This document shows, piece after piece, positions 51,011-63,800 of a stretch of 64,000 bases of DNA. A program made the position numbers and the translations under genes. Below the pieces are notes generated by a model. That model ran no database searches, was not told the DNA's origin, and was given only the letters and a program-made list of their open reading frames with translations. The first letter of the stretch is position 1. The number at the start of each line of letters is the position of its first letter. The stretch is from Dimorphilus gyrociliatus (Eukaryota > Annelida > Polychaeta > Dinophilidae): assembly GCA_904063045.1 (NCBI GenBank), contig CAJFCJ010000001.1:2425501-2489500 (forward strand). Direction: 5' to 3'.

Positions 51011-52546
51011 GGCTTTTTTTATAGGATTTTAGGTGGTTTTTTTTATTTTTTCAATGTTTATCCTCTTATATTATAACAATTAATCTTTACATATTCCGGA
51101 TTGAACAAATGTCTCTTTTAATGCAATAAAATATATCTTTTTCTCTATTCTCTGGATTATTTGGGAAGCACGTTTATTTTCCAGGCGGCCATGATCGATC
51201 ACCGTATAGAAGCTCAATTACTGCTTATTGAATTTTTCTCTAAAAAGGAACGTGCCAGGGCAGGTGCTTGTATTTATCGTTGCTCGATAGACGGCGCTGC
51301 TCGTGTCTTTTATAGTTTTATTCAATACGAACTATTTAAATAGAGGGTTACCCTCCCCTATTCCCATTTTCCCCCTTCTGCCTTCTCCGTTCAATCTTTG
51401 CTTACCCGCATCAAGCCTCTTAAACTTTCAAGATCGCTTATTGATAGTGGAGGGAAAATACTCCAACGCTAAGCGATCGTTCGAAAGCTATCTGCCAATT
51501 GAATTGAAAATATCTTCAACAAAAAGATAAACTAAATCTGGCCTTTGTTATATTGCAGTGCAATATTTACATTCTTTTATTGGGAGGCAAATAAAAATTC
51601 AGCCTACAACTAGTACGCGTTCAAACAATAAAAAAAAAGAAGGGAAGATGCAAAGGATCAAAAGAGAGAGAGAGGCATTCTTATTTAATATTATAAATTT
51701 ATATATAGCATACATTAGTTAGTGCGTTATTGATTGAATAAAATAATATTTTATCTTAACTTGATCGCCCTTCGTCCTCTCTCAACATACTTTTTTTAAA
51801 CAAATTTACTATTTTCCTTCCAATGTTAACACTCTTATTCATTCTCACTCTATTCCTATTATCTTCACTATTATCTAGTTTTGACAAGGATAAAGCGCTG
51901 TTAAAGACACAAAAGTTTACTTATTCAAGTATAATTATAGATGAACATTTACTAAGAATAGATCAGTAATCATTATCAACTTATTTGCTAATTTATAGAT
52001 TATTCTTTTATCTCGCATACTCTCTCCTCTTTCTCTTCCACCTATTCCCTTGTTTTTCATACCCTTTGAAGTTTAACGATTTCTTTCCGGTCAATCCTGC
52101 ACTAGTAGTTTACTTGAAATTTCTAACGCAAAGTATCAAAATTCCTTTTTGATAAACCGCACTTTGTTATTGAACTACAGTGAAGAGATTGTCTATGGAT
52201 TTCCTTTTAAGTGGTCTCTTATTTTTTGAGAGTTTAAGCCTAACTAAAGAAAATAAAGTATCAAGAAATACAGTAATACTATAGATATATAGATATAAAA
52301 TATCATTTATGAATGATAATAAAGAAATTGTAATAAATAATAGTAGTATAATGCTGCTAATAGATTCAATAGAGTGCAGGAAGTTCTAGCATTTGGAGGG
52401 TTGTTGTACTGTTATTTCTTTTTTATTCGAGGTAAAATATAAAGAAAACCAAGCTGTTTGGTAGATATATTATGAGTTTAGGTCGAGTTATACAAGTAGA
52501 ATTGTTGAAAAGACCTTAATTATCTTATGTAAACGAACAAAAGCCT
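51011..52546. other. intergenic, SAM gene promoter side
   Basis: 1.5 kb. GC is somewhat raised at 51180-51300 and includes GCGGCCATGATCG; a short open frame there has no family resemblance. The rest is AT-rich. Confidence 0.45.
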
Positions 52547-53939
52547 TCAATCTTCGCTATAGTGAATTTCAACCAATTGACTCAATTTAATAGATTCTTC
52601 GCATGCGTCCGCAATCTCGCTCACTCGAACCGTTGACCTTTTACAGATTTCCAACGTTTTTCCCGTTCTTACGGCGTCTATAAACGTTTCCAAAGCATTT
52701 ACATAACTTTCGGCGTATCTTGAATTGAAAGACCATTTTAGCGGAGTGCTCAATTTTCCTGATTTCGTAAACGATTCAGTAGAGTCTTGAAATTGAAAAT
52801 TAGACGTCAACATTCCAGTTTTACCATGAATCTAATTAAAATAAATAAATAGGCCGATTTTAATTAGGTTAATTAGTTGAATTAAATTGATTTACTTCGA
52901 GTCTCTGATCATAGCCAAACTCTGAGAATCGACTTATTTCTATAACACCAATAACGCCACTATCAAACTTTAAAGTTATAACGGCCGTATCCCAATCATT
53001 CATTTCACGAATTCTACTATCGTGAGCTGTTGCAACCGCAAATACTGATTTAGGATATTCATTTAAAATCCAACAAATCATATCGATATCGTGAACTGCA
53101 CAGTCGTGAAAAAATCCACCAGATGATTTTAAATAATCCATAGAAGGTAGTGGACAATCCCTACTGCACGTTCTTATTGTATATAGTTTACCAAGATTAT
53201 CTTGTCTAATTTGTTCTTGGATTGATGAAATACTAGGATCGAATCGTCTAAAGACATAGAATGATTTATATAGGGATCATTTCAAGAGTATACTATCTAA
53301 TTGACCTGTTGAAAGAGCAGAATAATGGTAATTTAGACTTTTCAGACAAGTCGTAACATTCTTTAGTCGCCTGCAATGATTTGGAAATAGGTTTTTCACA
53401 AAATACCGCCTTTCCTATAGGACGAAATAGAAGAAGGAAAATATAATAAGGTCAATAACCTGAGACAAAAAGAAGATAATAAATTTCAAGGGAATTTACC
53501 ATTTTCCAAAGCTGTTTTTACCAAATTTTCATGCGTAAATGTTGGAGAACAGATTAGGACAGCACTAACACTAGAAATTAACAATTTAGACTTTAAATCC
53601 TAAACGAAACAGACTTATACAATAAATTTACAAAAAAGCTATATTTAAAATACAGATGGCGTTAATGTGTAAACGTGTGTGTATGTTTTTTTACAATTTT
53701 CAATATCGTGTTCTCTTAATTACTACTTACTTTTCATCATCAAACACCAATTGAGTTTCGTTCGGTGTGCAACAACGTGTACCATCAAGACAGTATTTAT
53801 TGATTATTTCTTTACAATGATCCAAATCTACGTCAATTAACCAAACGACTTGTATTCGAAAATTCTTGATACAATTCATTATATGAATTGATCCAGCTCG
53901 ACCTAAGCCAAAAATTGCAACACCAGTCTTTTTAGACAT
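52547..53939 (-). CDS. Gfo/Idh/MocA NAD-dependent oxidoreductase, inositol 2-dehydrogenase-like
   Basis: Rossmann-fold dehydrogenase resembling inositol 2-dehydrogenase (IolG) proteins found in bacteria and many invertebrates. Exons 53939-53731, 53570-53500, 53414-53306, 53247-52896 and 52831-52547 give 341 residues, typical length. The NAD site is FGLGRAGSIH; SPTFTHENLVKTALENGKAV leads to the catalytic lysine in CEKPIS. SFNRRFDPSI, then SSGGFFHDCAVHDIDMICW holds the HD..D catalytic residues of the family. The exon 2 acceptor at 53571 was chosen because it joins VFDDE to VSAVLICSP in the family spacing; the earlier acceptor creates a stop. It probably acts on myo-inositol or a related polyol; substrate is inference. 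Introns are 58-160 nt. Confidence 0.93.
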
Positions 53940-54733
53940 CTTTCTGATTTTCTTTTCCTAACCGTCTAGTTTCTTTTCACGTTAAGAAACGATCAGCTGT
54001 TAAAGATAGTCTTTATGTGTTATCCGAAATACTCTCTTGACAACCAGTTTATGTTTAGTTCGAGTCAAAGTTGTTTTTTTCTTATTGTTTAAATATAAAT
54101 TCTATTTATTTTAATGTCCTATTTTTATTCTAATATCAGAGAAGGTCGTCATATTTAGATATCTAAACCTAAGCTGAATACTTAATATCCATTAATTAGG
54201 TTAGAGTGTAATAACGTTCTCACCGACCTAATTGTAGTTCGTTAGAAACAAGGTTAAGCTAGGTCAATAATCTAGAGACGTGTGAATAAAACAGACATAC
54301 GAAAGAGTATAAAAGAGGAACATCCCCTAGGTGGAGTAACTTGTATTATCTTTCAAAGTACTCTGTTTATGAGCTTTAATTATCAAAATTTTGTCAGTAG
54401 GAGAGGCAAGAAGATTAGTAAAAGCCATTAAAGCTTGACATTCTTTTGTCCCCCTACCAGAACAATTTACATGTAATAAAAAAGGGCAAAGATAGTTGAA
54501 TGGACAAAGGTATATTGAAAAAAAAAATTAAGGATATCTAATACAAAAAGATAGGAAGGTTGTCTTAAAGCAGAACAAAACTCTTTAGAATTTGATGTAA
54601 GTAGGGTTTTTTTCTGTAAAAATAAAAATATATAATTTTGTTTTTTTTAAAAAAAAAAGTAATTTTCCTTTCTTTCTTTCATTCTCTTCTTTTTAATTAG
54701 GCTTTTCATTCTATTCTTCAATCTGGTTAAAAT
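53940..54733. other. divergent region, oxidoreductase and CAP gene
   Basis: Holds the promoters of both divergent genes. A likely 5' UTR intron of the CAP gene runs from GTAAGTAGG near 54598 to the AATTAG acceptor near 54700. No coding exon is seen. Confidence 0.5.
54308..54315 (+). promoter_or_regulatory. TATA box of the CAP-domain gene
   Basis: TATAAAAG in the context GAGTATAAAAGAGG, 419 bp before the start codon; a 5' UTR intron would account for much of that distance. Motif match only. Confidence 0.45.
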
Positions 54734-55740
54734 ATGATCAAATTACAAATCTTCCTTATAATAGTAATATTAATGATATTCAATTGTGAATTTAAAGTAG
54801 TGATTAGCAAAGAGTAAGTATATTATTATTATTATTATTATAATATATACAATAATTTTATTAATTAATTAGACTAGAATATTCATATGTTAAACCGGAA
54901 GTGTTTATTGAATTTCACAACAGTATTAGAAGTAAAGTAAAAGCTTCGAATATGAACGAAATGGTATAATATAAACAATAATAATAGTGTATAATAAAAC
55001 TGTATATATTATATAGTATTGGGATGAAGAATTAGCATTAAAATCGGGTCGTTTAGCCAGAGAATGTAAATATAACTATCCTCAAGTTGATGGATGTAAT
55101 GGACTACTTATTGCTCACTCTCCAAGTTGTTAACATGTTAGAATTGTTGATTATTTTTTAATAGAATCTTATTTATTCAACAGTACTAGAAAATGATTTA
55201 GTAAAATATATGAATAATATATGGTGCAATAAGGATAAATACTGTAATGGTAGTAATAAGTTATATAGGTCAATAGATGAAAAAGAAAGATTTCCGAATC
55301 AAGATTGTAATCGATATTCTCGAATTATTTGGGCTGAAACAAATAAATTTGGTTGTAGTATGAACGTATGCGGAAGGATATATAATTCAACTGCCGACTG
55401 TAGTGAAACTGGATGCATACTGTTACTCTGCCTCTATTCACCTTCGTAATTATTTGATTTATTATATATATACTATATATTTTCTTTCATTTATCGATTT
55501 TATATCTTTTCTTATTTGTTTAGTTTTAGGAGTAATCAACCTAATAAAGAGATTTACTCCAAAGGGGATTGGTGCACAAGTTGCCAAGATGGATTAACTT
55601 GCGATAAAGAAGAGACAAATGGTTTATGTAGAAATAACACTAAACTGCAATTGCAACAATTATATCTATATTCAAGCGTTCAATCTGTATACCAGTTAAA
55701 TATTTTTACGTTAATTATCTCCCTAGCTAACCTTCTATAA
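54734..55740 (+). CDS. CAP/SCP superfamily secreted protein
   Basis: CRISP/antigen-5/PR-1 type protein of 253 residues. Exons 54734-54813, 54873-54963, 55017-55128, 55184-55445 and 55524-55740. A signal peptide (LQIFLIIVILMIFNC) precedes the CAP fold: VFIEFHNSIRSKV with the first conserved histidine, YWDEELALKSGRLA, and CNRYSRIIWAETNKFGCSM. In that last block the usual GHYTQ/GHFTQ histidine is replaced, so the metal-binding pair is incomplete. The CLYSPSF block, spanning a phase-2 intron, and SKGDWCTSCQDGLTC complete the cysteine-rich hinge. The C-terminus ends in a hydrophobic tail NIFTLIISLANLL after a glutamine-rich spacer, which looks like a membrane or GPI-attachment signal. CAP proteins have diverse extracellular roles; none is assigned here. 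Confidence 0.88.
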
Positions 55741-56674
55741 ATAAAAGTTTGTAGAAAGAGAAAGTTGAGAGAGAGAGAGAGAAGTGAATAGATAGATGTA
55801 AAAGCGGGAAAATACTATCAAATTTTCCTTCTATTAGTAACAGACCTTGCGAATAAATAGCGAAATAAAGAAATCTTTCAAGGTCATATCGGCTAAAAAA
55901 AACTGTACTTTAGGGGTTAATTAATTAGGTTAAAAGCTAATTTTAGTAGCATTTAACAAGTGAAATTTTTCTCTTATGCATATATAGGACAGAGTTAGAT
56001 GTTTGAAAGTATTTAACGAGGTCTTTTCAATAGGAAATACGATAAAAAGACACAATACTCTACGAGATAAGTTTGCCTCGTTGTTAACAATTTATGGGAA
56101 ATTTTTTTTTAAAAAAAAAAGAAATACATTATTAATATTAGAAAATTAATTTATACGAATTCATTTTCTTTTGCTATTAGACTTATAATTAGAGTGTAAT
56201 TTAAGGTTCATTTAGTTATCGGACCATGAATAAAGGATGTATGAGTAATCAAAATCTGTAGAATGTATCTTCAAGGGTATCTATTTGAAACATACGAGTT
56301 GATGGTATATAAAGAGTCTTGTAACATTTGCCTGTATATTTACTGGATAAACAATCGTCTTACAAATGGGCCATGATTTCGTAAAAGTGTTGAAAATAAT
56401 TAGGTTAAAGTTTTCAGGTATAGGACCATTAATAAGGATTCTTTGTACGTTTAAACCATTCCATTTCTCTTACTTTTTATCTCTTCTTCTTTCCCTCATA
56501 AACTTATAATTATTAATATAATCAATTATAAATTGTATTACATTTCTTTCAATTACAAATGATAATGACAAGAATCATTATATAAAGATCAAAAAAGTCA
56601 GAAAAATACGATTAAGCCTAAAAATTTGAGATGTATGAAAGAAAGGTAACTTCTGAAGAAGGAATAGTTTATGT
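55741..56674. other. convergent 3' region, CAP and TPM genes
   Basis: 930 bp, AT-rich, with a short (GA)n run near 55768. Nothing coding is recognised. TATATAAAG near 56308 has no gene at a fitting distance on that strand. Confidence 0.5.
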
Positions 56675-57886
56675 CTAATATCCTCCAGAAAATCCGCTGG
56701 GTTGACCATCTTCGTCGACGCATTCGAAAGGTTCGCAAGAGCAACAATCGTCACAGCCGCAAGCTTCGCACATCGACTTGAAAGTAGAAATAAGTTTTAT
56801 TTATTTGTTTTATAATTTCATATAATTAATGTTTAAATATGTAAATTAAGTAATAATACTTACTGCAATAATTGAGGCTATAATTGCGTTAATACAAGCT
56901 TGAATACAGCCCAAGAGCATACCAATACAAACTCCAATACAAGTACCAACAACGCAATCCCAATTTTGAAAGAATCCTATACAACATATAATAGTACCAA
57001 GAACTATAACTATAAAGCCTATTACTCCAAAAACAATTCCAATAATAACTCCAACTGTCAGTTTACATTTTTCGTTACATTGGTCACATCTTGCTATCGA
57101 ACTGCAAAGGAGAGAACAAGAAATAGGAGATTAATCTCTCAATCAAGAAATAGACTTAATAACAAATATTTATCGTACTCTGTATATTTTAATCCAATTT
57201 CTAAAGCATCAAAGAATTTACCATCTCGAAGATCATTTCTCATAGCATCCCTAATTTTATTAGAGCATTTTTTATTTACCCTATCCCTAGCTTTAGCACC
57301 CATTTGCATGCTAAATTGTTTTGTTTGTCTTACTATAACTAGTAGAATAACGTTATCTGGAAATCGATCTCGGTTTCTACAGGTTACACTAGTATAAATG
57401 TTAAATTTTCTTAACAGTGCCCTTGAAAAATTGTCGATACTTCCATTATATGTTATATTTTCAGCTAAGGCGACCATTGGTAAATATCTATTTAGTTTTC
57501 TGTTGCAATTAAAACTGGTCCGTCTTTGACATCCACAAGATGATTTACTTAACGTTGATTCTATTTGTCCTTGTAATATCCTCACTATTTAAAAAACATT
57601 GCCAAGTGTTGAACTATTGAAATGAACTTATTAAGTTATACTTACGCTGTCCGGGACTGACTAAAGAGTCTGGATCGCATAGGAAACGTTCTCCCGGTGT
57701 AGTCAATTGACAGTCACTAGTTCCAATGACCGGATAATTAGATCCATCATCGTTCCAGTCAGCTTTGGCATGAATCTGCTCTCGAATCCTATCTATCAGA
57801 ATACTATTGGTTCCTCTTTCTAAATGACATTGGTTCAATAAAGAGAGGAAAGAGATCGTAAAAACAAGTTGATATAGTACAGTCAT
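56675..57886 (-). CDS. TPM-domain membrane protein, MOLO1-like, with cysteine-rich tail
   Basis: Secreted-side TPM (DUF477) domain protein with membrane segments, 328 residues, from exons 57886-57646, 57584-57179, 57101-56864 and 56776-56675. Signal peptide TVLYQLVFTISFLSLLNQC. The TPM domain begins with RFLCDPDSLVSPGQ and continues LQGQIESTL, SSCGCQRRTSFNC, the strand PMVALAENI and DNVILLVIV. After CDQCNEKC comes a long hydrophobic helix (VIIGIVFGVIGFIVIVL). A second Gly/Cys-rich hydrophobic stretch (VVGTCIGVCIGMLLG) follows, then a cysteine-dense tail MCEACGCDDCCSCEPFEC. In C. elegans the single-pass TPM protein MOLO-1 is an auxiliary subunit of levamisole acetylcholine receptors; a similar role here is a guess. 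Start is at the ATG followed by the signal peptide. Donor GTACGA at 57178 is weak but is the only one that keeps frame. Confidence 0.8.
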
Positions 57887-60800
57887 GGCTTTTAATTTAT
57901 TTGCGATCAATTCTATCTGATATATTCCTTATCTAATATCAAGAGTGAGTAATGAAATATTTAATTATAAGTTTTTTATGTCTGCTATTATCAAGAATGA
58001 AGAACAATTGCTTTGAAATTATAGCAATATTAGCATTTATCAAAAACTATCTTAATATAATATATATATAACATTGTAACACTTATTTTATTTGTTAAAT
58101 ATAATACTCTATAAATAGGGAATAACATGCTTTAATAAATAACCAATGAATCAAATTATTAAATACATACTTATATATAATAATAAAATATAGGCTTATT
58201 CAAAGCTTTTATGGGAAAAGAAAGACAAAGAAACGCCCTTTGATTCTATATTGGTTCTATATAATATTTGTTATGATAGCCTTATAAGAATTTAAGGGAA
58301 TAAAATGGAGGAAATTCTTGCAAGGTGAAACAATAAACAATACTGTATAGGACAAATATTTTATTGTAGTTAGAGTTAAGAATAAGACAAAATTGTATAC
58401 ATTTTCAACAGTAATAAAGTATCTCTAATCTCGGATGCTGTTGCACGTGAACACTGTCTCGTCACGAAACATTCTTCTGAAGTTAGTCAAACCATAAAAT
58501 AGAATTTCTATTAACTACTTTTTATCTCACCTTCAATGAGTGTTCTAAACAATCTATTCTGATCTCCTATTATCAAGATACAACGTCTTCTTCTCTCTGA
58601 ATAATATTAAATGAATATTAATCTCCTTATCTGAAAATTTAATAGTAAATAGTGAAATAGTTAAAATTTCATGCTGCTCTCGCACTCACTCTCTCTCTGT
58701 TTCTTTTTTGGCTTCCATTATCGTTGACTAAGCATATTTTGATACAGAGTTGATAAGAGAGTAAGAATATTATTTTTTGTAACCATATGCAATATTAGCA
58801 TGTATAATATTTATTGAAAGAATTCAAGAACCTATGAGAATAGAGTTTTCACGTTTATGTTCTAAATTATGGACAAGTTTTCAATAGTTACATTGTTCAT
58901 AAACTATAATTTCAACAAAAAATCGCATTTTATTTATGAATGTTACACTGCTCCAGGTCTTATAAGACTTTCGAGAGAGTATAAGGAAGTAAGGAATTAG
59001 TGAAAAGAGAAAATCCTTAAGCTAATTTGATACGTTAAAGGAAATGTAGAATAGAAAATTGCAATCTGTAAAATTAGCTAGTTATAACCTTATCTTAACA
59101 TATCTTAGTTCTAATTATTCGCCAACAGATGGAACCTCTTTTATTAAAATAAGAGAAATTCAATAAATCGTTTATAGATAGAATAGAATTGATTAATAGC
59201 ATAAAATTAGGAAAGAAACAATGAAGATATTAAGACTTTGAAAGTAAATTATTGACAATACATATACAGTATATAAATATACTCTCTTCTTAAGAAAGCT
59301 TTTTTGACTTTCTCTCTCTCTCTCTCTTTATCCCTGCTTTGCATATATATTGTATATATTATTCATGTTTTTTTACTTTATAACTCAATTTACTTGTGTA
59401 GTTTTTCGCCTATTATATTTATATAAAAAATTTAATACATCATATTAATGTATTTGTTGTAGTACTAGAACTATTTACTGAAACTAATCAAAAAAACATC
59501 CGTATTATAGTAAACTAATGACTCGCTATAGTTACTTTATCATAAATGCTAATTTTATAAAAGAAGAGTTTAAAACTTCTCTGGTTAGACAGATAATAGA
59601 ACTACAGCGTACGATGCAGTTTTACAAAAGGCTTTAGTCTCTCTCTCTCTCTCTCTTCCTCAGTTTTTCTCTATTGTATATATAAACAATTATATCAATT
59701 AAGAGAAAAATTGTCTTGCGTTTTTTTTCATTAATAATACTATTAGTTGATTTAATAGTTTAATACTAATATATATCTAACGTATTATTTTATGATAATA
59801 CTCATAATCTAAGATATCCTCTTATTTAAGAAAAGGGAATAGGCATATTAGTACTTTTAATAGCAGAAGGGAAAGAGAGGTCGTTGGGGGGAGGTGGCAA
59901 GGGAAAGAAAAGAAATCTTTAAAAATTTAAGCTAGTTGATTGGTTCTATTTTCCTCCTTTCTTCTTCCTGTAAAAGAATAATAAACATAAACGTACTTTC
60001 TTTATAAAAGAAATCTAAAGGAGTTACTGTATATAGTTTACAATCTAACATGCTTTTTTTATATTCACAACGTCAGGAATGCTTTTAGCAAGAATCCGTT
60101 TTTCTCTTTCTCTTCTGTTGACTTTAAATGTAATCGATGGCCAAGCCAATTTATGTTTCTTTTTTCTTAAACTCGAAGTAGATTAGAGCTATTCTTTAAA
60201 AAATATCATTAAATCTATAAGAAATAATACCAGTTTATATTAAATATGAAGGGGAAAGTTGGAATTGGACTTATAAAGTGCTGTATATGTGTACTAACCT
60301 AGAAAAAAATAGAGTATACTATATTTAAGATAAATTTCCATACGACTATTTACGTTTGTTAATTTTATTTGATATTGATATATAACGTTCCTCTCTAAAT
60401 TTAATGGCAAAGGAGGTCTTCCCATTAAGATTATCAAGGATTTTATACGGTTCGATATGTCTGTCATTAATTTCAAATAACTACCATTAACAATAAGATA
60501 AATAAATGATTATTTTAATAGATGTAAACTACTTTACTTGAATTTTTATTTTCAAATATCAATATTATGATTTCCCAAATGGGTTATTAATGTATTTATT
60601 CAACGGTCACGTGATAAAAGTATACTATTTTTTATAGGTGAAATATTTTACACGATAACAGATAGATTTCTACTATAAAATTCATTGATGTTATTAGTTT
60701 GCTACTATTAGCGAGTGTCAGAAACATTTATCTAGGTTGTTAGTTTGTCTAATGAACATGAATATAATGAAAATAAAAAGTGACTGAAATGTCTAATTAT

Positions 60801-63800
60801 TATTGTTCTATATAAGAAATTTAAAGCTGAGAAAATGACAAGATTGTATGATGTTTTTGTTTTTGTTTTTCCTATATTATTAATGGAGAAAAGTATCTGA
60901 AAGACGAAAATTGGGGTCATCATTAAACACATGTCTATATTTATACATTATCTATATGTATATAACATTTTAACATTTATATCTATGTAATGATACTCTA
61001 ATTAAAATTTAAATTCAGGTAATTCCTTATTAAATATCAATATTTCTAAAAGTTTCTTTTTTATTTATAACATTTAAACGGAATTTGAGATTCTCTCTTT
61101 AAAAATTACCTAAAAGTCTTCGTAACGAGATCCATTGTATAGACAATAATATCTATAAAAAAATGACTCTATAAACAGCAAATTGATGTCAAAATGTTAT
61201 GACCGAATTTTAGGACATAACTATTAAGCCTAGAAATGATATAGGTCGTCTTCATCTAGTTTTTCTTTTGAAAACATAATCTAAAAGAAAGACGAAAAAA
61301 AATGTTGTCTAGACTGGTTTTCTTTCTTGGTCAATGTTGAAGTGGTGGTGACTTAGCTATTACTTTTACTACTCTTAACGGATATAATTCAAATTTTGAC
61401 ATATAGTATAACAAATATGACATAAACGAAATGTTTAACTTGTATTAGAGATGGCTTTCCAATATGAGCTTTTAGGCTAAATTAATCTTTCAACTAAATT
61501 AAAGTATTTCACCTTTTACCTGCAGTTAGAAAACGTTACTGGATACACTAAATTATTAGTCTTTCAATCTATTCTAGATGTAGATAGCAATAAACGAGTA
61601 TTATAGATTCAATTATTTGAAGTCAAGTCAACTTCCGGTTATTGACGAACGACCGAGTTCGAAATTGGAATCATTTTTTTTTCCAAATAGAAAAACAGGG
61701 TGAAAGGTCATAATTCTTAGAATAAAGTCCGAATTTTATTTTGGTAATAATCTTATCGAAATAAGCTTTAAAATATTTCGTCGATAAAACGTTAGTATCA
61801 TTTAATAAATAACGCCGACTGTAAATCTCACCCATTATCGATCAATATTCAAAGTTTAAATAACTTTAAGGCATCTTTAGAAATGAGAAAGCTCCGAGTT
61901 ACTGATTTAAATAACTGATATATATCATTATAATAGAGACATATACATATATATATATAAACGTCCATGTATACATATATATATATATATTATAAATGTT
62001 AACTTCATCACGCTTCCAATACATTGTTAAACTTTACATTATCTCCATTTACGTCATTTGGGAATACCTAGCGCATTAAATTGTTGCCTAATACCCCTCT
62101 ACAATAAAGAAGGTTCTTTTTAATAACAATTGCAAATATAGAATTATATACTATATCTTATTACGTCATTAATAAAAATTATACCAGAAGAAATAAGAAA
62201 CGTTGGCATTAATAAAACTCTCTACCTATTACATATTATCAAAAAATATGATAGTTGGAATAATTAGAGGAAATATCTTTATGGCATAAATAATTAATGC
62301 TTAAAAATAATAGTATAAAAGAAAGAATGGCCGCCATTTTTGTTTATGTAATAGCACCCGTGAACTAGTCATCTATTACATTGTCAAGTTATATTCTTGA
62401 TGATTATTTCTTTTATTTTTAATTCAAATTTTAATAATCTATTTATAAATATATATTTCAAATATCGAACAGTCAAAATTCCATCTTCAACAACAACAAA
62501 CGGTATCAATTTGAAAAGGAATAGACTAAAGTGTGAATGGTTTAATCTAAGGAGCCATCTAATACCAAACGTCTTAAATAGTTTTAAGCTGACTTAATGA
62601 ACGGTACTTGGAGTTTGTAATTTCGCGGGAAATTAACCAGAAACAACGTCATTAGGAGGGAAAATTATTTTTTTAAAGCTGCACTTGTATTTGTTCGCCA
62701 ACTAATTAGCGTTGCAAAACCCTTTGCTAATTGCAAATTTTCTATCTAAGCTTGACTTTTTATCGAATGGTAAAAATTTTTCTACTGTCTTGTAGGATTA
62801 AAAGGAAAAAAACCATCTTATTTTCCATTAACAATAGACTTATTATTTATTTAATTGATAAATCCTTCTTATTTCTTTTCCTCTATAAAAAATTAATATT
62901 TTATTCATATAAATAGTCAACCTACCTAACTATCTTTGTATCTATTACTCTATCTCACTCTTCTATCTGTCTCTCTTCCAGCTGTCCCCTACTTCAATCA
63001 CTGTCTCCCTCCCCTTCCTTCCCTCCCGCCTCTCCTATAAGGCTTCTTTTGTAATAATAATAGAAAGAAAAAGAAGATATTAAAGAGCAAAGGAAATTAT
63101 AACCTCAAGAGAATTTAGATGAATTCACTAAAGAAATTGACTTTTAAAGATAGCTTCCCAAAAAGAGAAAGATGATACTTTTCGTTGAACTTTGAATAAG
63201 AAATAAAAAAGTTGATTCTTGCTATTTCTTTTGGAAAAAAGAAAAAAGTTTATCATTTTTCTTTATTGTGACGCCCACTCTGTCTATTAGGCTCTTATTT
63301 TGTATATTTAGTAAAACAAGATGGGCATAATCCCTTGCAGCGTTTCTCTTTACTTGGACAATTGCCAAGTTTTTTTCAACAACTCCATCAGATCTAAATG
63401 TTGTTATCTATGCAAATTTTACTCTTTTTATGTTGTATTTGTCCCGAATAGATCTCATCACTAGTTAATATTTTTTTTATTCCCATTAGGACTATAAACG
63501 CGTCATTTATCTAGGATCTTATATCTTTACGTACAGTGTCTAAAGTCCCCGATTTAGCATTGTTGTTTTTGTTATTATTATTATTGTTATTATTATTATT
63601 ATTATTACTATTTTAACGGTCATAAAAGAGTTTCAATAAGCGTAACTTGTATAATTTAAAAGGTTGATTAAAAGCTTTATAAAATGCTATACAACTAACC
63701 GACTAGCCAACTCTTCAATTTTAGTATTATTTTTATTTTCTCGGGTCTCCTATCTGATTCTGTTTGTTTCGTTTCGTTTTTTACCATAATTCGAGAAAAA

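Noticed and set aside
51161-51343. Possible exon containing QAAMIDHRIEAQLLLIEFF
   Set aside because: GC is locally higher and an AG precedes it, but no partner exon or family match was found; may be promoter DNA.
53571-53599. Earlier acceptor for oxidoreductase exon 2 (GTTTAG before GATTTAAAG)
   Set aside because: In the phase set by exon 1 it gives an immediate stop; the downstream CTAG acceptor restores the family spacing.
60294-60476. 60-codon minus-strand frame containing GRPPLPLNLERN
   Set aside because: Slightly protein-like, but isolated, no splice partners and no recognised domain.
62397-62597. 66-codon plus-strand frame after the YY1-like motif
   Set aside because: Low-complexity start and no similarity; promoter motif proximity alone is not enough.
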